Below are positions 24,639 through 35,621 of a stretch of 64,000 bases of DNA, one piece after another. Source of the DNA: Chrysoperla carnea (taxonomy: Eukaryota > Arthropoda > Insecta > Neuroptera > Chrysopidae); contig NC_058342.1 of assembly GCF_905475395.1 (NCBI RefSeq), forward strand, positions 20,804,640-20,868,639, written 5' to 3'. The position numbers and the translations under genes are program-made. Below the pieces are notes generated by a model. It was not told the DNA's origin. It made no database searches and worked only from the letters and a program-made list of their open reading frames with translations. The stretch's first letter is position 1; each line of letters begins with the position of its first letter.

Positions 24639-24644
24639 AATAAA
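24639..24644 (+). other. Shark poly(A) signal
   Basis: AATAAA lies 43 bases after the Shark stop codon, followed by a poly(A)-like run at about 24660-24670. It is the only canonical signal close behind the stop. Confidence 0.6.
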
Positions 24645-24670
24645 TATTTTATTATTTTATAAAAAAAAAA

Positions 24671-25479
24671 TGTCTTTATTTATGTCCTTCATGGTTTAGA
24701 AACAACCAGAGGTATAATTTAAGAGGCTAGTTGTTACCCGACCCTATTCGTTGAAGCTTTTTCAAATCCTATAAGTTGATAGAAAGGTGGAAAATTTTCT
24801 CAGTAAGGGTATCAATTTTAAATGAGCTTGTTCATTTAAATTTTTATTAAATATCTAAAAACGATCATTAAAGTATAACGGTTTACACGATTATAAAATT
24901 TCGAAATGAAGATGTGATTTTCTCAATTGGAAAGGGCTTTCTACAATATTTTGATCTCTGTAACCGTTTGGTGTGTGGTATGAAAACAGACACCATCTAA
25001 TACACGTAAGCACAATTTAAACCAAATTTACGCTTTTTACTCACGATTGCATACAGAAGCGGTATCCGTAAGGCAAAGTAGACAGGAGGTCTAAAGGGGC
25101 GATTACTTGGAAGTTTTTAAAAAAAGAATAATAATTAATAATAAATAATTAACAAATTATGTCAGGTATTTACAACGGATTACAGGCCAAAATAAAATAA
25201 GTATACCCTCCAACACAGAATCTACACCCTGAGAAGAAAGCTTTCTTGGATCTTTCGGCTCCTTCAAGATATTTACATAGGTATTTATATCCTACCTGCC
25301 CCAGAGACTTTTATTTTTTGAAAATCCTGTTAATTTTCCCAGTTTTCATTATATAGTATAGAACAGCCTTAATCGTTTTGAAGTTTTTCGATTACCGTAG
25401 TTCTATACTTTGAATTATACAAACGTTTAATATTTGGTTTTCAATTTATGTAAATTATTACCGTCAAAAGTTGTCTCAC
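24671..25479. other. Intergenic DNA between convergent genes, nothing recognised
   Basis: No recognisable coding block or bounded repeat is seen between the Shark poly(A) signal and the LINE fragment. Confidence 0.45.
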
Positions 25480-26020
25480 AAGGAAATGAAGCAGCGGATT
25501 CGTACGCACGAGAGGGGTCGTCTCAAACGTCGCTTTTATCCATGCCGGTTATTCTCATAGGAAGATGCTCCGTAATTTATTGAATCAAGGAATAGCTACA
25601 AGCCCATTTTGATTACTGAAACTTTGCGCAGTACATGCGACAGGCCAAACTGTGTATATACACAGTTAATTCATTTGACTGTGCTCGCCTGAAACTCACT
25701 AGAGCACAGTTGAGAAGGATGGTGGGACTCTTGATAGGACACTATCGATTGAACTACTACCTTCATACATTTTAGCTCTTAGGATCAGAATGTTTGGGTC
25801 CGAAATCTTGGATTTATTAATCTGGATGGACAAGCTGTCGGCTTTCCGTGTGGTGTCTGTTTTCAATTGAATCCTATAGATTCATCTGCATAAAATGGCA
25901 TCTCTTACCCGGAGACAACTTGAATTCGGGTGACAGGTTGTTCTTAAGAAGGACACAGAGGGGTCTTTGGTCTAAGTGCTAGGGACTCAATTGCGTTACC
26001 CCTTATATGTATTGTTATTA
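25480..26020 (+). mobile_element. LINE 3' end fragment (+)
   Basis: This carries the block 'gcgacaggccaaactgtgta', then 'agagcacagttgagaagg', 'gtgggactcttgataggac', 'tgtttgggtccgaa' and 'aagaaggacacagagggg', in the same order as at 57840-58860. It corresponds to the end of ORF2 after RNase H plus the 3' untranslated part. The frame is broken by stops, so this is a dead copy. Confidence 0.65.
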
Positions 26021-26684
26021 ACTCACAAAGCTGTGCCTCAATTTGTGTTCGTCCTAATTATTTAAAGCATTTTTAAACCAACAAGCGAAAGGAAATTTTC
26101 AAGAAAATTCAATACAATTAATATGGTTATTTCGATTTTATTACGAATTTTTGTTTATATTATAAAAAAAAGTTACATTGGTACATTGTGTGGAGGGGAG
26201 GGGTTATTTTTGCACGGTTGAATTCAACCGTTTTACAAATTGTATCGTTTTTTTTACACTTATTATAAATTTACATTGACATCAATATTATAGTAGGAAG
26301 AAGTTCTTATTACAATTAATTTAATTTTTAAATTAACATATTTAATTAGTTCACACATTCATTTATTCCATTCATATAAAATTAATTAAGTAAAATATAA
26401 GTCTATGTGTAATGAGATAGATAAATTTTTTGTTTTGTTTTTACAGCCAACTTAAATTAATTTGTAATTAAAATATAAAACAATTGACAAAAAAACTAAT
26501 TTATTAGTAAACAATTTGATTAATTACGACGATCGATTTTAACATATATAAACCAATTTCGATGTACTATCGAATGAAAACGTAATATTAGAAGTGTTTG
26601 GAGCAACCGATGTTTTTGCAATTTAAATTTGCAATTTTTTCTTGCACAAATAATTCGTGGAAGATTGAAAAGGAGAACCTTAAT

Positions 26685-26870
26685 TGTGGCCCATAGAAAA
26701 ATATTTGGAGAGGATGATCCAATTTTACTTAGAATTCTCTGACATTTCTATGTTTTTCAAGATGATTGCCACTCTAGAAGAGAGACATGCAAGACATTTG
26801 GAGAGGGTGATCGAATTTTACTTAGAGTTCCCTGACATTTCTTTCCCAAAACGATTGCCACCCTAGAAGA
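26685..26870. repeat. Tandem duplication of a roughly 95-base unit
   Basis: 'ggagaggatgatccaatttt' to 'gattgccactctagaag' (about 26705-26780) is followed by 'ggagagggtgatcgaatttt' to 'gattgccaccctagaag' (about 26799-26868). The 60-residue frame across it is coincidental. The rest of 26021-27570 shows nothing recognised. Confidence 0.6.
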
Positions 26871-27571
26871 TAATATTACATAATTCAATTCATCATGAAT
26901 TTTTTGAAAAAGTCTTGTAAACTCTAATCTAATGTCCCAAAAAATTGATTTTCTTGGGAAAAATCTGCAAATTTGATTATAAAAAAGGACCAAAAAAGTT
27001 AGGCTGTGTCTCCTTGTTCGAAGTTTTGAATGTTGGTGTAGCTTAAGAGTAAAGACTCAATCTTTTTTATAGAAATAAAGAAAAACTCTTCACATGTTTA
27101 AGAGTTCTGTGGAATAGTCGATCTCAAAAGTTCCACGTTTTTTGATTGAAGGCAACTTAAAAATTTTCCACATTAATTAAACACTTAGAGTAAAAATTCA
27201 TCCATTTTGTGTGCGGAATTAACGAACATCTACTTATCTGTTAAAAAGAGGCGAATGAGGGAGACGTAAGCCTAGAGCGGTAGCATTTGAGGGGCGCCGA
27301 AAAAAGTTACTAATATTATAAAAGTTACAAACTACTTAGAATTTTACGCCACTCGAATATTTTCGTTACAAGCCCAATTTACTCCGAATTACAAACTACG
27401 ATGAAATTAGAAAAATTTGTGCATCTGGTTGTTTAATACAATTCTTTTTACGTGATTCATTGCGAGTTAAATGCATTTCTAGGAAGATTAAGTGGAAAAA
27501 TAGTATAAAAAAGTCTCGGTTTATATTTCTTTCAATCCATCGAAATAATTAATCAATTTAAATTAAATAAT

Positions 27572-30500
27572 TTACAGTTCATCTTTTTCATCTAAAACAA
27601 CATCGGATAAATCGATATCATCATCTTCGGGTAATTGTCCATCTAAACCGTCCCACGGTTCAATAGTATCAATTTTCGGTATCGTTGAATGTTTAATCGG
27701 TGAAATATTTGCACCACGACCGAACGCTAAATCTCGTAAAAATTCATAAATACCATCTTTTGAAAATGAACCCTTAAACAATGAATATTTCATCTTTTTA
27801 AAGTTAACAACGACCATTGCGGGATACCCAAAACCACCCATTTCGAACGCTTCCTCAATATGAGGTTGTTTCAATGCACCATTCCATAACCAGCCCCATA
27901 ATTTTGTTTTAAATTTACCCGCGATTTCTTTAAGTGTGCTTATATAATTGTTACGACACTCGGATTGGCAATCCAAAATGTCGGGTAAAATTGAAATGAT
28001 ACACAATTGAATTTTATCTTTATCACAGACTTCGTTTAAGACCTTCTCATCGATTAACTCATGAATTTCCGGTGGAGGTAATGTATTGACATATTTATCC
28101 ATTGCCCAGTTAACGATTTCAGATGCAGATCGTCGACCGCCAGTGTAATCTTCAACCAAACTTTTATCATTCTTGTCGAAAAATTTAATTGTGGGATAAC
28201 CACTAACTTGATATCTGCCAGCGGTTTGTTGATGTACCGTTGCGTCCAAAGCACCAACTTTGATTTTACCCTTGAGTTCGGTGGCAGCTTCAGCCCAAAT
28301 TGGTGCTAAATTCTTACAATGTCCACACCATGGGGCATAAAATTCAACCAACCAGATATCATCTGACTTCATTACCAGTTCATCGAAGTTCTTATCAGTT
28401 AATTCGATTACATCTTTGTTATCTGATCCTTTATCGTAACTATCATCACCTCTGTTTTTATCCGATGATTTTTTTTTACTGCTACCGCCAGATAATTGAA
28501 TATTCACCTTTCTACGAGCCACGGAGAATGCAGCATCGATTATACTCTTGGCTGTACGATCTTGCTGATATTCGTCTGGTTTACTCTTATCAGCACCGAA
28601 GATTTTGATTGTTGGGAAACCTTGAACGCCATATTTACTGCCAATTGATTTGTGTTCGTCGACATTGATTGCACCGACTTTTATAACACCCTGAAAACGA
28701 AAATACAATTAGCTGAATATCATTACTGGGATTGGTGATAGGTGTTCCCAAATTTAGGATTTTCTTTAAGGCCTTGGGATGGTGACTAAATTTGTTTATT
28801 ACTTCACGTGAAGAATTCTCATTACACGGACAGAAAAGTGAAGTTGATTTTTGAAAATCTTTAGAAGAACGCAAAATATGAACGTTTAAAACTCCTAATA
28901 AAACAAAGAGGAAGATACTTTAAAGGTGACGTCATTGTTGGGTATCGCCATAGAGATAACACATAAAACTCTGTTTTGCAAGAAAGAGATGGGCAATAAT
29001 TTCTTCGTTTTTAATGAATTTTAAGTTAACTTTCAAATTTTTTTGTCATTTAACTCTTCTTCTCTCAACTGACTTCTACAAATTTCTCAATCCAAATCGC
29101 CAATCGTTTTGACCGGCGGACTGAAGGGCATACGGTAGTGGATTAATATGGCGATTTTATGCATTAAAAATACTCCCATCAAATTCGATGAAATTAACTG
29201 CTATTTGGGGTGCAGTAATATTAAGATTTTTACCTGTAGAATAATAATTTTTATATGCGCAGAAAATAAAAGAGTAATTTTGGATAAATCAACGATTTTC
29301 CTCAATTTTTTGCAATTTACTCTAAAACTATACGTTTTAGAGAAAAAATAGATCTGTCCAAAATTATCGGGCGACTAGTATATAATTTCTTTTTCTTATT
29401 TTTAGGAATTTTCTGAAAAATCTACATCAATGTACAATTTTCATGTTTCCGGTTTTTTTTAAATTTTCTTAAAATCTGCTCATTTTAGAGAAAAAATATT
29501 TCTGATAAAACTTGCTAAGCACAAAATTTTCAACCTGTAATATTTTGATTGTTCCCAATCTTTGCATTTTCGGAAAAATCGATATTTAAATAAAATTTTC
29601 TGCGTCTTTACGCAGTTTTTTAGAATTTATTCAAAAATTATGCATTTTAGGAAAAAAACACTCAAGTTCAAAGTTGTAGAGCGTAAAATTTTCAATCGAA
29701 ATGTATATATAGTTTTCCCCCCTTTAAATTTCACCACTAGAAGGCGGAAAATAAACATAAGAATGAATGCCTCGTATGTATTTATTTAAATATCGATTTT
29801 TCCGAAAATTCGAAAGATTGAAAACGTATTTTCCATGTTTTTGTAAAAACAATGATATATTGATGTAGATTTTTCAGAAAATATGAACCTTAAGAAAAAG
29901 TTTATACCTATGTACAAATCGATCGGAAATTTTATGCCCAATAACTTTGGACTTGACTATTTTTTCTCTAAAATGCATAGTTTTCGAGTAAATTGCAAAA
30001 AAATTACGGAAAAACGTGGTTAATAGTTGAATTTTCCGATTTTTTTTTTCTGCACATATAAACATTTTTATTCTACAGGTAAAAAAGCTTAAATTTGGCA
30101 TCAGCGACATTGCTTCCTCTACAACTTCAGTAAATTTCACCTAATTTGATCGAAGTAATAATAATTATAAATAATTACAGGCATAAAAAGAGTGTATACA
30201 TTTTTATGAAATACTGTATATGGAGGATAAAAAATGAAAATTATAGCCAGAATATTACAGTTCTAAGCTCATATATTGTTTGAAAATTGATGATTTTATT
30301 AGAATCACTTGGGAGGTCGATTCAACCAGTAAAGTGCCGTCGAAGGGTTAAAAAAATCCGATTTGTATAATATCGAGAAAAAAAGAAAACGAAAATTGAT
30401 ATTATTCAACTCGTCGAGTTGGCACCTAAGAAATTTGTAATAAATTAAAAAGTATTTACCTTGAGTGCTGTCGCTGCTTTCGAATATTCTGGCACAAGTT

Positions 30501-30756
30501 GTTGACAATGTCCACACCATGGTGCATAAAATTCGACAACCCAAACAGCATCTGATTGTAAAACTAATCGATCAAAATTTGCGGCTGTTAAATCAACAAC
30601 CTCTGAACTGGATGGATATAATCCGTGAACTCTTTGACATAAACATACAAACAACACAAACTTAAGGATATTATAATCTGAAATAAATTACTCAAATTAA
30701 TATAATTATGAATTTCAATTAAATGAAAATGAAATATTACCTAATTTCAAAATCAT
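27572..30756 (-). CDS. Protein disulfide isomerase A6 / P5-type (ER-retained), complete
   Basis: Three exons, in transcript order: 30741-30756, 30460-30677 and 27572-28690. They total 1353 bases, giving 450 residues, close to the roughly 440 usual for PDIA6. A hydrophobic signal peptide covers about residues 8-24 ([11 protein letters not shown]). Thioredoxin domain 1 has APWCGHC with Cys60/Cys63 and cis-Pro104 (GFPTIKIF). Thioredoxin domain 2 has APWCGHC with Cys200/Cys203 and cis-Pro244 (GYPTIKFF). A third, redox-inactive thioredoxin-like domain follows, then an acidic tail and a C-terminal KDEL retrieval signal. The enzyme forms and rearranges disulfides in the ER lumen; the Drosophila counterpart is CaBP1. 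The first coding exon holds only MILKL plus one base. Its ATG was chosen because it joins in phase to a convincing signal peptide, with consensus splice sites on both sides. Confidence 0.95.
29150..30150. mobile_element. Foldback element in PDIA6 intron 2
   Basis: About 29190-29350 is the imperfect reverse complement of about 29940-30115. Shared blocks are 'tttttacctgtagaata' with 'tattctacaggtaaaaa', the 'tatgcgcagaaaa' block, and 'gcaatttactc'. Extra copies of the 'aaaaatcgatatttaaa' and 'ttttccgaaaat' phrases occur between the arms. Related phrases occur at 17330-17460. No coding capacity is seen. Confidence 0.6.
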
Positions 30757-31480
30757 TTTTACTGATTTTATTTGAAAATTTTCACTGTTTTAAAACATAA
30801 AGACACGTCTTTTTTTTACCGGTATCAGCCAACTTGTTAATATTTTTGTTAATGTTGATATGTCTGTCTGTCTCACTATTTTAGTCTGTTTCAAATGATG
30901 TGTGCTATTATGTGCTTTCCGTATGTGATTTGGTGCATTTTGATTGGTTCAACTTGATGATTTGTTCATTAACTTCCTGCTACGGAGTTCTTTTTTTCAT
31001 CCAGAAAATCAAAATCGAAAATATTATATTTTAACGTTTGAGATATTATCCATGAAAATGTCGTTTAAAAATCTGTATGTTTTTGTGAACAAATTTGTAT
31101 CCGAGTTTACATGAAATTAACTCCATTATATTGATTGGCAGCCAAATTTGAGCGTAGAAAAAGAGAGTTTTGAAGATTTATACTATGCATACGCAGAGCT
31201 AGTGCCCAGGAGGATGATACAAAAATTTCTCCACGTTTAAGAATGTACGAGCGACAGAGCAATTTTAGGCTTAATTTTTTTTTAAATATGAAGTTGGACT
31301 AAGTCTTAATCAATTCTGAAAATTTTAAGGGGCGTTGATCAATTATTTAAATAAATAAATGACTTCAAAATAGGCATATTTAACATTGGTTTTATGGTAA
31401 AACGGTTAATGGAAATGTTTACATAGATTTCTCCAAAACTAATCGATGGAAATTAAATAAAAACTATTATACCATGTATA
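30757..31480. other. 5' flank of PDIA6
   Basis: The stretch is a divergent spacer upstream of the PDIA6 start. It holds no clear TATA/initiator pair. An inverted CCAAT box lies at 30943-30947. The remainder shows nothing recognised. Confidence 0.4.
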
Positions 31481-31484
31481 TATG

Positions 31485-32010
31485 TAATGTATATCAAGGT
31501 ATATTAAGTTTAGTCCCAAGTTTGTAACGCTTAAAAATATTGATGCTACGAACAAAATTTTGGTATAGGAGTTCATAAAATCACCTAATTATTCCATTTC
31601 CGGTTGTCTGTCTGCCCGTCTGTCATCACGATAACTCAAAAACGAAAAAAGATATCAAAGCGTAAAAAGTTCGTAAATGAGCAACATGGGTCAACTGGGT
31701 CTTGGACCTGTAGGACCCATCTTGTAAATCGTGAGAGATAGAACAGAAGTTTAAATGTAAAAAATGTTCCTTATAAAAAAATAAACAACTTTTGTTTGAA
31801 ACTGTTTACTCGCGAGAGCGCAAATTAGTCGCGAATTGTATAGTATGTAGGTATAATTGTATAGTATGTTCCCATATAGTATTATATGGGAATATTAGTT
31901 ATGTATGTGGACGTGTGTGCATATGTAATGTGATGTAATGTGATGTTTGTGTAATGAGCGTAATCAACACTGCCTATACATGGTTTTATAATAATTAACT
32001 CAGTCAATTG
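31485..32010 (+). repeat. Dispersed repeat family A, longest type of copy
   Basis: It begins 'atatcaaggtatattaag' and runs through 'agtcccaagtttgtaacgc', 'ccatttccggttgtctg', 'gtaggacccatcttgtaa' and 'aacaacttttgtttgaaac' to 'aacaattaactcagtca...ttg' in sibling copies. Eight copies or fragments lie in this window. There is no open frame of note, so it is presumably a non-autonomous element about 520 bases long whose class I cannot assign. Confidence 0.7.
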
Positions 32011-32639
32011 TTGGTTTTTCAATTTAAGTTAAAACCTTACAGTATGGTCTGAATTGGGTTATTCTTAGCGTACTTGTAGTACCACCGAAACAAATGGAAA
32101 CGGTACCTTCAGTACTGTTAGTAAAACGTTCTTCAGATAACCACTTGCAGATAATGTTGAATACTGAACAATTGTAATCATATATTAGACGTCTGATACC
32201 CTGACAAGCCACCACAACCATTAAATTACGGTATTTCCTCATGAAATGTTTCCATTTCCAGGCATTTTACTTATAGAAGTTGAGATAAACACATATACGA
32301 TGTTTGTGTGATATATAAAATTATTGGTTAACATCGAAAGCTCATATTCGCATGGCTCGTTTGTTTTTTATTTATGTTTATAAAACTGTAGAGTGCAGTT
32401 CTGTCGCTGCACACTACCGCTGTTTTATTTAATTTGACTAACTAAAAATTTATTTAAGGGCAACAATTCAAAATTTTAAACATGATATGTCGATTGTTGA
32501 ATTAATAAAGTAAAACATAGATTAGAAATTAGATAAATTGTGAGAATTGCCTATGAATTACCAAAATAATAAAAAAGCATGGATAACATCTTTTGATTCC
32601 TACTAAAGCTTAAAAACTCATTATTTTATTTAATAATCG

Positions 32640-32815
32640 CACCTCTATAACTGAAATAACCTGTATTCTGACCTCTATTAATGAAACCCTCTGTAAATGA
32701 GATATTCATTTATAGCTGGATATCTGAGACACTGTGTAAGTGGAATGCCTCTATAAGTTATACAAATTTGCATGTCCCGCGCAGGTCTCACTTAACCAGG
32801 TTCCACTATATTTGA
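32640..32815 (-). mobile_element. Internally deleted Tigger-like fragment
   Basis: The stretch 'ctgaaataacctgtattctg' to 'aaccctctgtaaatgag' matches the reverse of the left side of the Tigger/pogo element at 41595-42228. The right end 'cacttaaccaggttccacta' is a Tigger terminal repeat. Confidence 0.6.
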
Positions 32816-32839
32816 AGGATGCTTATTTTTATATTATGT

Positions 32840-33410
32840 TTATATGAAATATATCAAGGTATACTAAATTTAGTCCCAAGTTTGTAACGCTTAAAAATAT
32901 TGATGCTGACAACAAATTTTTTGTATAGGTGCATAAAATTACCTAATTAGTCCATTTCCGGTTGTCTGTCCGTCGGTAAACAAGATTAATCAAAAACGAA
33001 AAAAGATATCAAGCTGAAATTTTTATAGCGTGCTCAGGGCGTAAAAAGGTTAAGTTTGTGAATGAGCACCATGAGCCAAGGTCTTGGGTCCATAGGACCC
33101 AACTTGTAAACCATAAGAGATACAATGAAAGTTTAAATATAAAAAAATGTTTCTTATTAAAAATAAACATTTACCCTGGAGAACGCAGATTAGGACAAAA
33201 CTTTAGTGTCGATTTTCTTCAAAACTTTAAAAGCTAGGGAGCAAATTCCAGAAAATACTTTCGAAATTTTCGAAAATCAAATAAATGGCGTCCGAAAGGT
33301 GGCCATAGTTGTGTTAGTTTTTTAAACTCTTTATTAAAAAAATAAAATGCAATCACTGATATTAAACCCTTTATATACATGGTTTAATTAACTCAGTCTT
33401 TTGTTTGTTT
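32840..33410 (+). repeat. Dispersed repeat family A, + copy
   Basis: Landmarks are the same as at 31485, with a distinct middle: 'cgtgctcagggcgtaaaaa' is present and the distal half is diverged. It lies about 830 bases after the previous copy in the same orientation. Confidence 0.65.
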
Positions 33411-33549
33411 TCACTTGTTAAATTTTAATTATGGAAAAACTGGGTATATATATCGACTTTCTGCGTGGAATGAATATTATATAATTTTTATTAAATACAC
33501 GTTTCTATAATATTTCAATAAATTCATAAAATTAAGTAAAATGTAAGAT

Positions 33550-34030
33550 TTAATTAAATATTACTTTTTGTTTTTGTTTACTCGTAATCATGTATAAGTC
33601 TCTCGATTAAAATTGATGATTTTTAATATGATACATACAGCGTAAACTAAACACTGACTAACATCTTGTCTAGTAATCTTAATTAAAGAGAATTGAAAAA
33701 AATACACTCGAACCAGGACTCGAATCCGGACTTCTTGGATTCATGTCAAGTGCCTTACCAATTAGGCTATTCGAGTTCTAGACACAGAGTGCAATTTTTT
33801 CAATTCATTGAATTTTTATTTTTACTTTGTTTATTCTCTTATTTATTATTATTACTTTTTGTTTTTGTTTACTTTTAATAATGTATACGATATTTATTTA
33901 CATCATGGTCTCTCGATTATAATTGATGATTTTTAATGTGATACATACAGCGTAAACTAAATATTGACAAATATCTTGTCTAGTAATCATTATTATTAAT
34001 ATTAAAATTAATTAAAGAGAATTGAAAAGA
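33550..34030. repeat. Direct repeats flanking a tRNA-like segment
   Basis: A block of about 160 bases at 33560-33700 recurs at about 33865-34030. It includes 'tctctcgattaaaattgatg', 'gatacatacagcgtaaacta' and 'atcttgtctagtaatc'. The tRNA-like segment lies between them. The arrangement could be two overlapping SINE copies or a small composite element. Confidence 0.55.
33706..33776 (-). repeat. tRNA-like segment (pseudo-tRNA or SINE head)
   Basis: On the minus strand, 71 bases fold as a near-complete cloverleaf. There is a 7-bp acceptor (ACTCGAA/TTCGAGT), a D arm GCC...GGC containing 'tagcctaattggtaaggc', an anticodon arm CTTGA-CATGAAT-CCAAG, and a T arm with 'ggattcgagtcc'. Position 33 is A rather than T and two stems hold a mismatch. 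The apparent anticodon UGA (Ser) comes without the long variable arm a serine tRNA needs. I therefore call it tRNA-derived, not a working tRNA gene. Confidence 0.6.
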
Positions 34031-34039
34031 AGAATCGAA

Positions 34040-34240
34040 ATTTAATTGAAATAAATCGGGTTTAATTGGAAAAAAAATTCCAATTCATTCCGATTCAATT
34101 CAATAGAACTAATCGGAAATTTCCAATTGGTTGTAATTTCTAAATGGGATCGAATTGGAAATTTCATATTGGGTTATATTAGATTTGATTGAAATTCAAT
34201 CGGAATGAATTGGAAAGTTGAATCGGAATTCAAACGGACT
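34040..34240. repeat. Low-complexity block of 'attggaa'-type phrases in both orientations
   Basis: Phrases such as 'ttggaaatttc', 'aattccaattcattccg' and 'atcggaatgaattggaa' recur many times on both strands over about 200 bases, giving an imperfectly palindromic block just beyond the BTB-gene 3' end. Confidence 0.45.
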
Positions 34241-34262
34241 TTTTTTATCAGGGTTTCGACAG

Positions 34263-34268
34263 TTTATT
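34263..34268 (-). other. Poly(A) signal of the BTB-BACK-PHR gene
   Basis: AATAAA on the minus strand, 61 bases after the stop codon at 34330. It supports this short exon as the true 3' end. Confidence 0.55.
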
Positions 34269-34329
34269 AAATTATAGCATTTTTTTCAATTTCCACCGAT
34301 TTCTCACTGCCAGTTTTATAGACCTTGTT

Positions 34330-35584
34330 TTACGTAGCAAACGTTATAAATGCGAGTTGTCCAGAATTCACAGTTGACAAACCAATAATTCCAGATGATG
34401 AAAATTGAAAATTGACGTGTTTATCAAATACCTTACATGCAACTTTACTTTGCCCTTCAACGCCCCACCACTGACTAAGCTGTTAAAATAAAATACGGAT
34501 ATTATTTATTTATTTATTCATTTGAATTAAAAAAAAAAAAAAATTAAATATATTTCATTGCAATGTAAGAACATAATTATATCAAATCCAAAATGTCAAT
34601 AAAATACAAATATCAACATATAAGAAAAAAAAAAATAAGAACAAAAATACAAATGCTTTAGAAAGAAAAAAGAAAATAAAATAAATAATCATAGTAAAAG
34701 TAATAATAATAATAAAACATAAAGAATAACATTTCGAAAATAATGAGAAAAAACACACAAAAAACAGAAAACAAAACATAAGCCTTAAAGATAAAATTTT
34801 GGTTTTATGTATATATATTTTAAATACTCATATACGTCTCACAACTCTTCTAGGCTGTGTACATTTAGCATTTGCTTAGCAAAAGTTAGCCCTCGCTGAA
34901 TTAGTCTTTCACGCTGGGTTACCCGTGGTTCCCAAACAATCTTCCAACAAATTTTCCACGTATCATTAGCTTTACCACAGAGGGTACATATTCTGTTCCC
35001 GTCCACTTTGATAATTTCCAATTTAAAGCAAAACATACGAAAATTCACGAACAGCCGCCTCTCGTCCGTCTCCAGCTCGTTCAAATATCGCGCCCCATTC
35101 CTGTAAAGATTCAGTTTACCGAAAAACTGGAAGCTACTTTTAGTTTGGATAACCACGAGCGATGACAGTATACATTTTTCCTTTATTTTCGATTTCACCA
35201 GCAATTTACTTCTGCCAAGACCAATTTCATCCATTCCCGTAGCTCTAAGCACCCCGACAAACTGGTTATTCCAGTTCGATTTAAGACACACTTTCTGCAA
35301 CTCATTACTATTCCTCAAGTAACTGAATTAGTAAAAAATTGATTGAAAAGATACATAATCGACATAATTTCGCGCAAACCAAAACCAAGAAGAAGGAAGG
35401 GATTATTTATATAAAATGTTAATTATATAATACAATTATAAAATATTTGAAAATTAGATTTTTAACTTCCCATTATAGGAATGTAATAGGGTCCGATTTT
35501 CGAAATCGAAATTTTCAACATATGTTTAATTGTTTACGTTTCATATGGTTGGGACAAGACATTAAACACCAATTTTGTGATGAA

Positions 35585-35621
<37 letters not shown>

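Noticed and set aside
30929-30947. CCAAT-N9-CCAAA on the minus strand, about 175-190 bases upstream of the PDIA6 start, like an ER stress element
   Set aside because: The consensus second half is CCACG; here only CCA matches, and one CCAAT box in AT-rich DNA is not enough. It was kept only as an inverted CCAAT box.
33706-33776. A working tRNA gene
   Set aside because: The anticodon loop lacks T33, the stems hold mismatches, and a serine anticodon appears without a long variable arm; the flanks are repeats.
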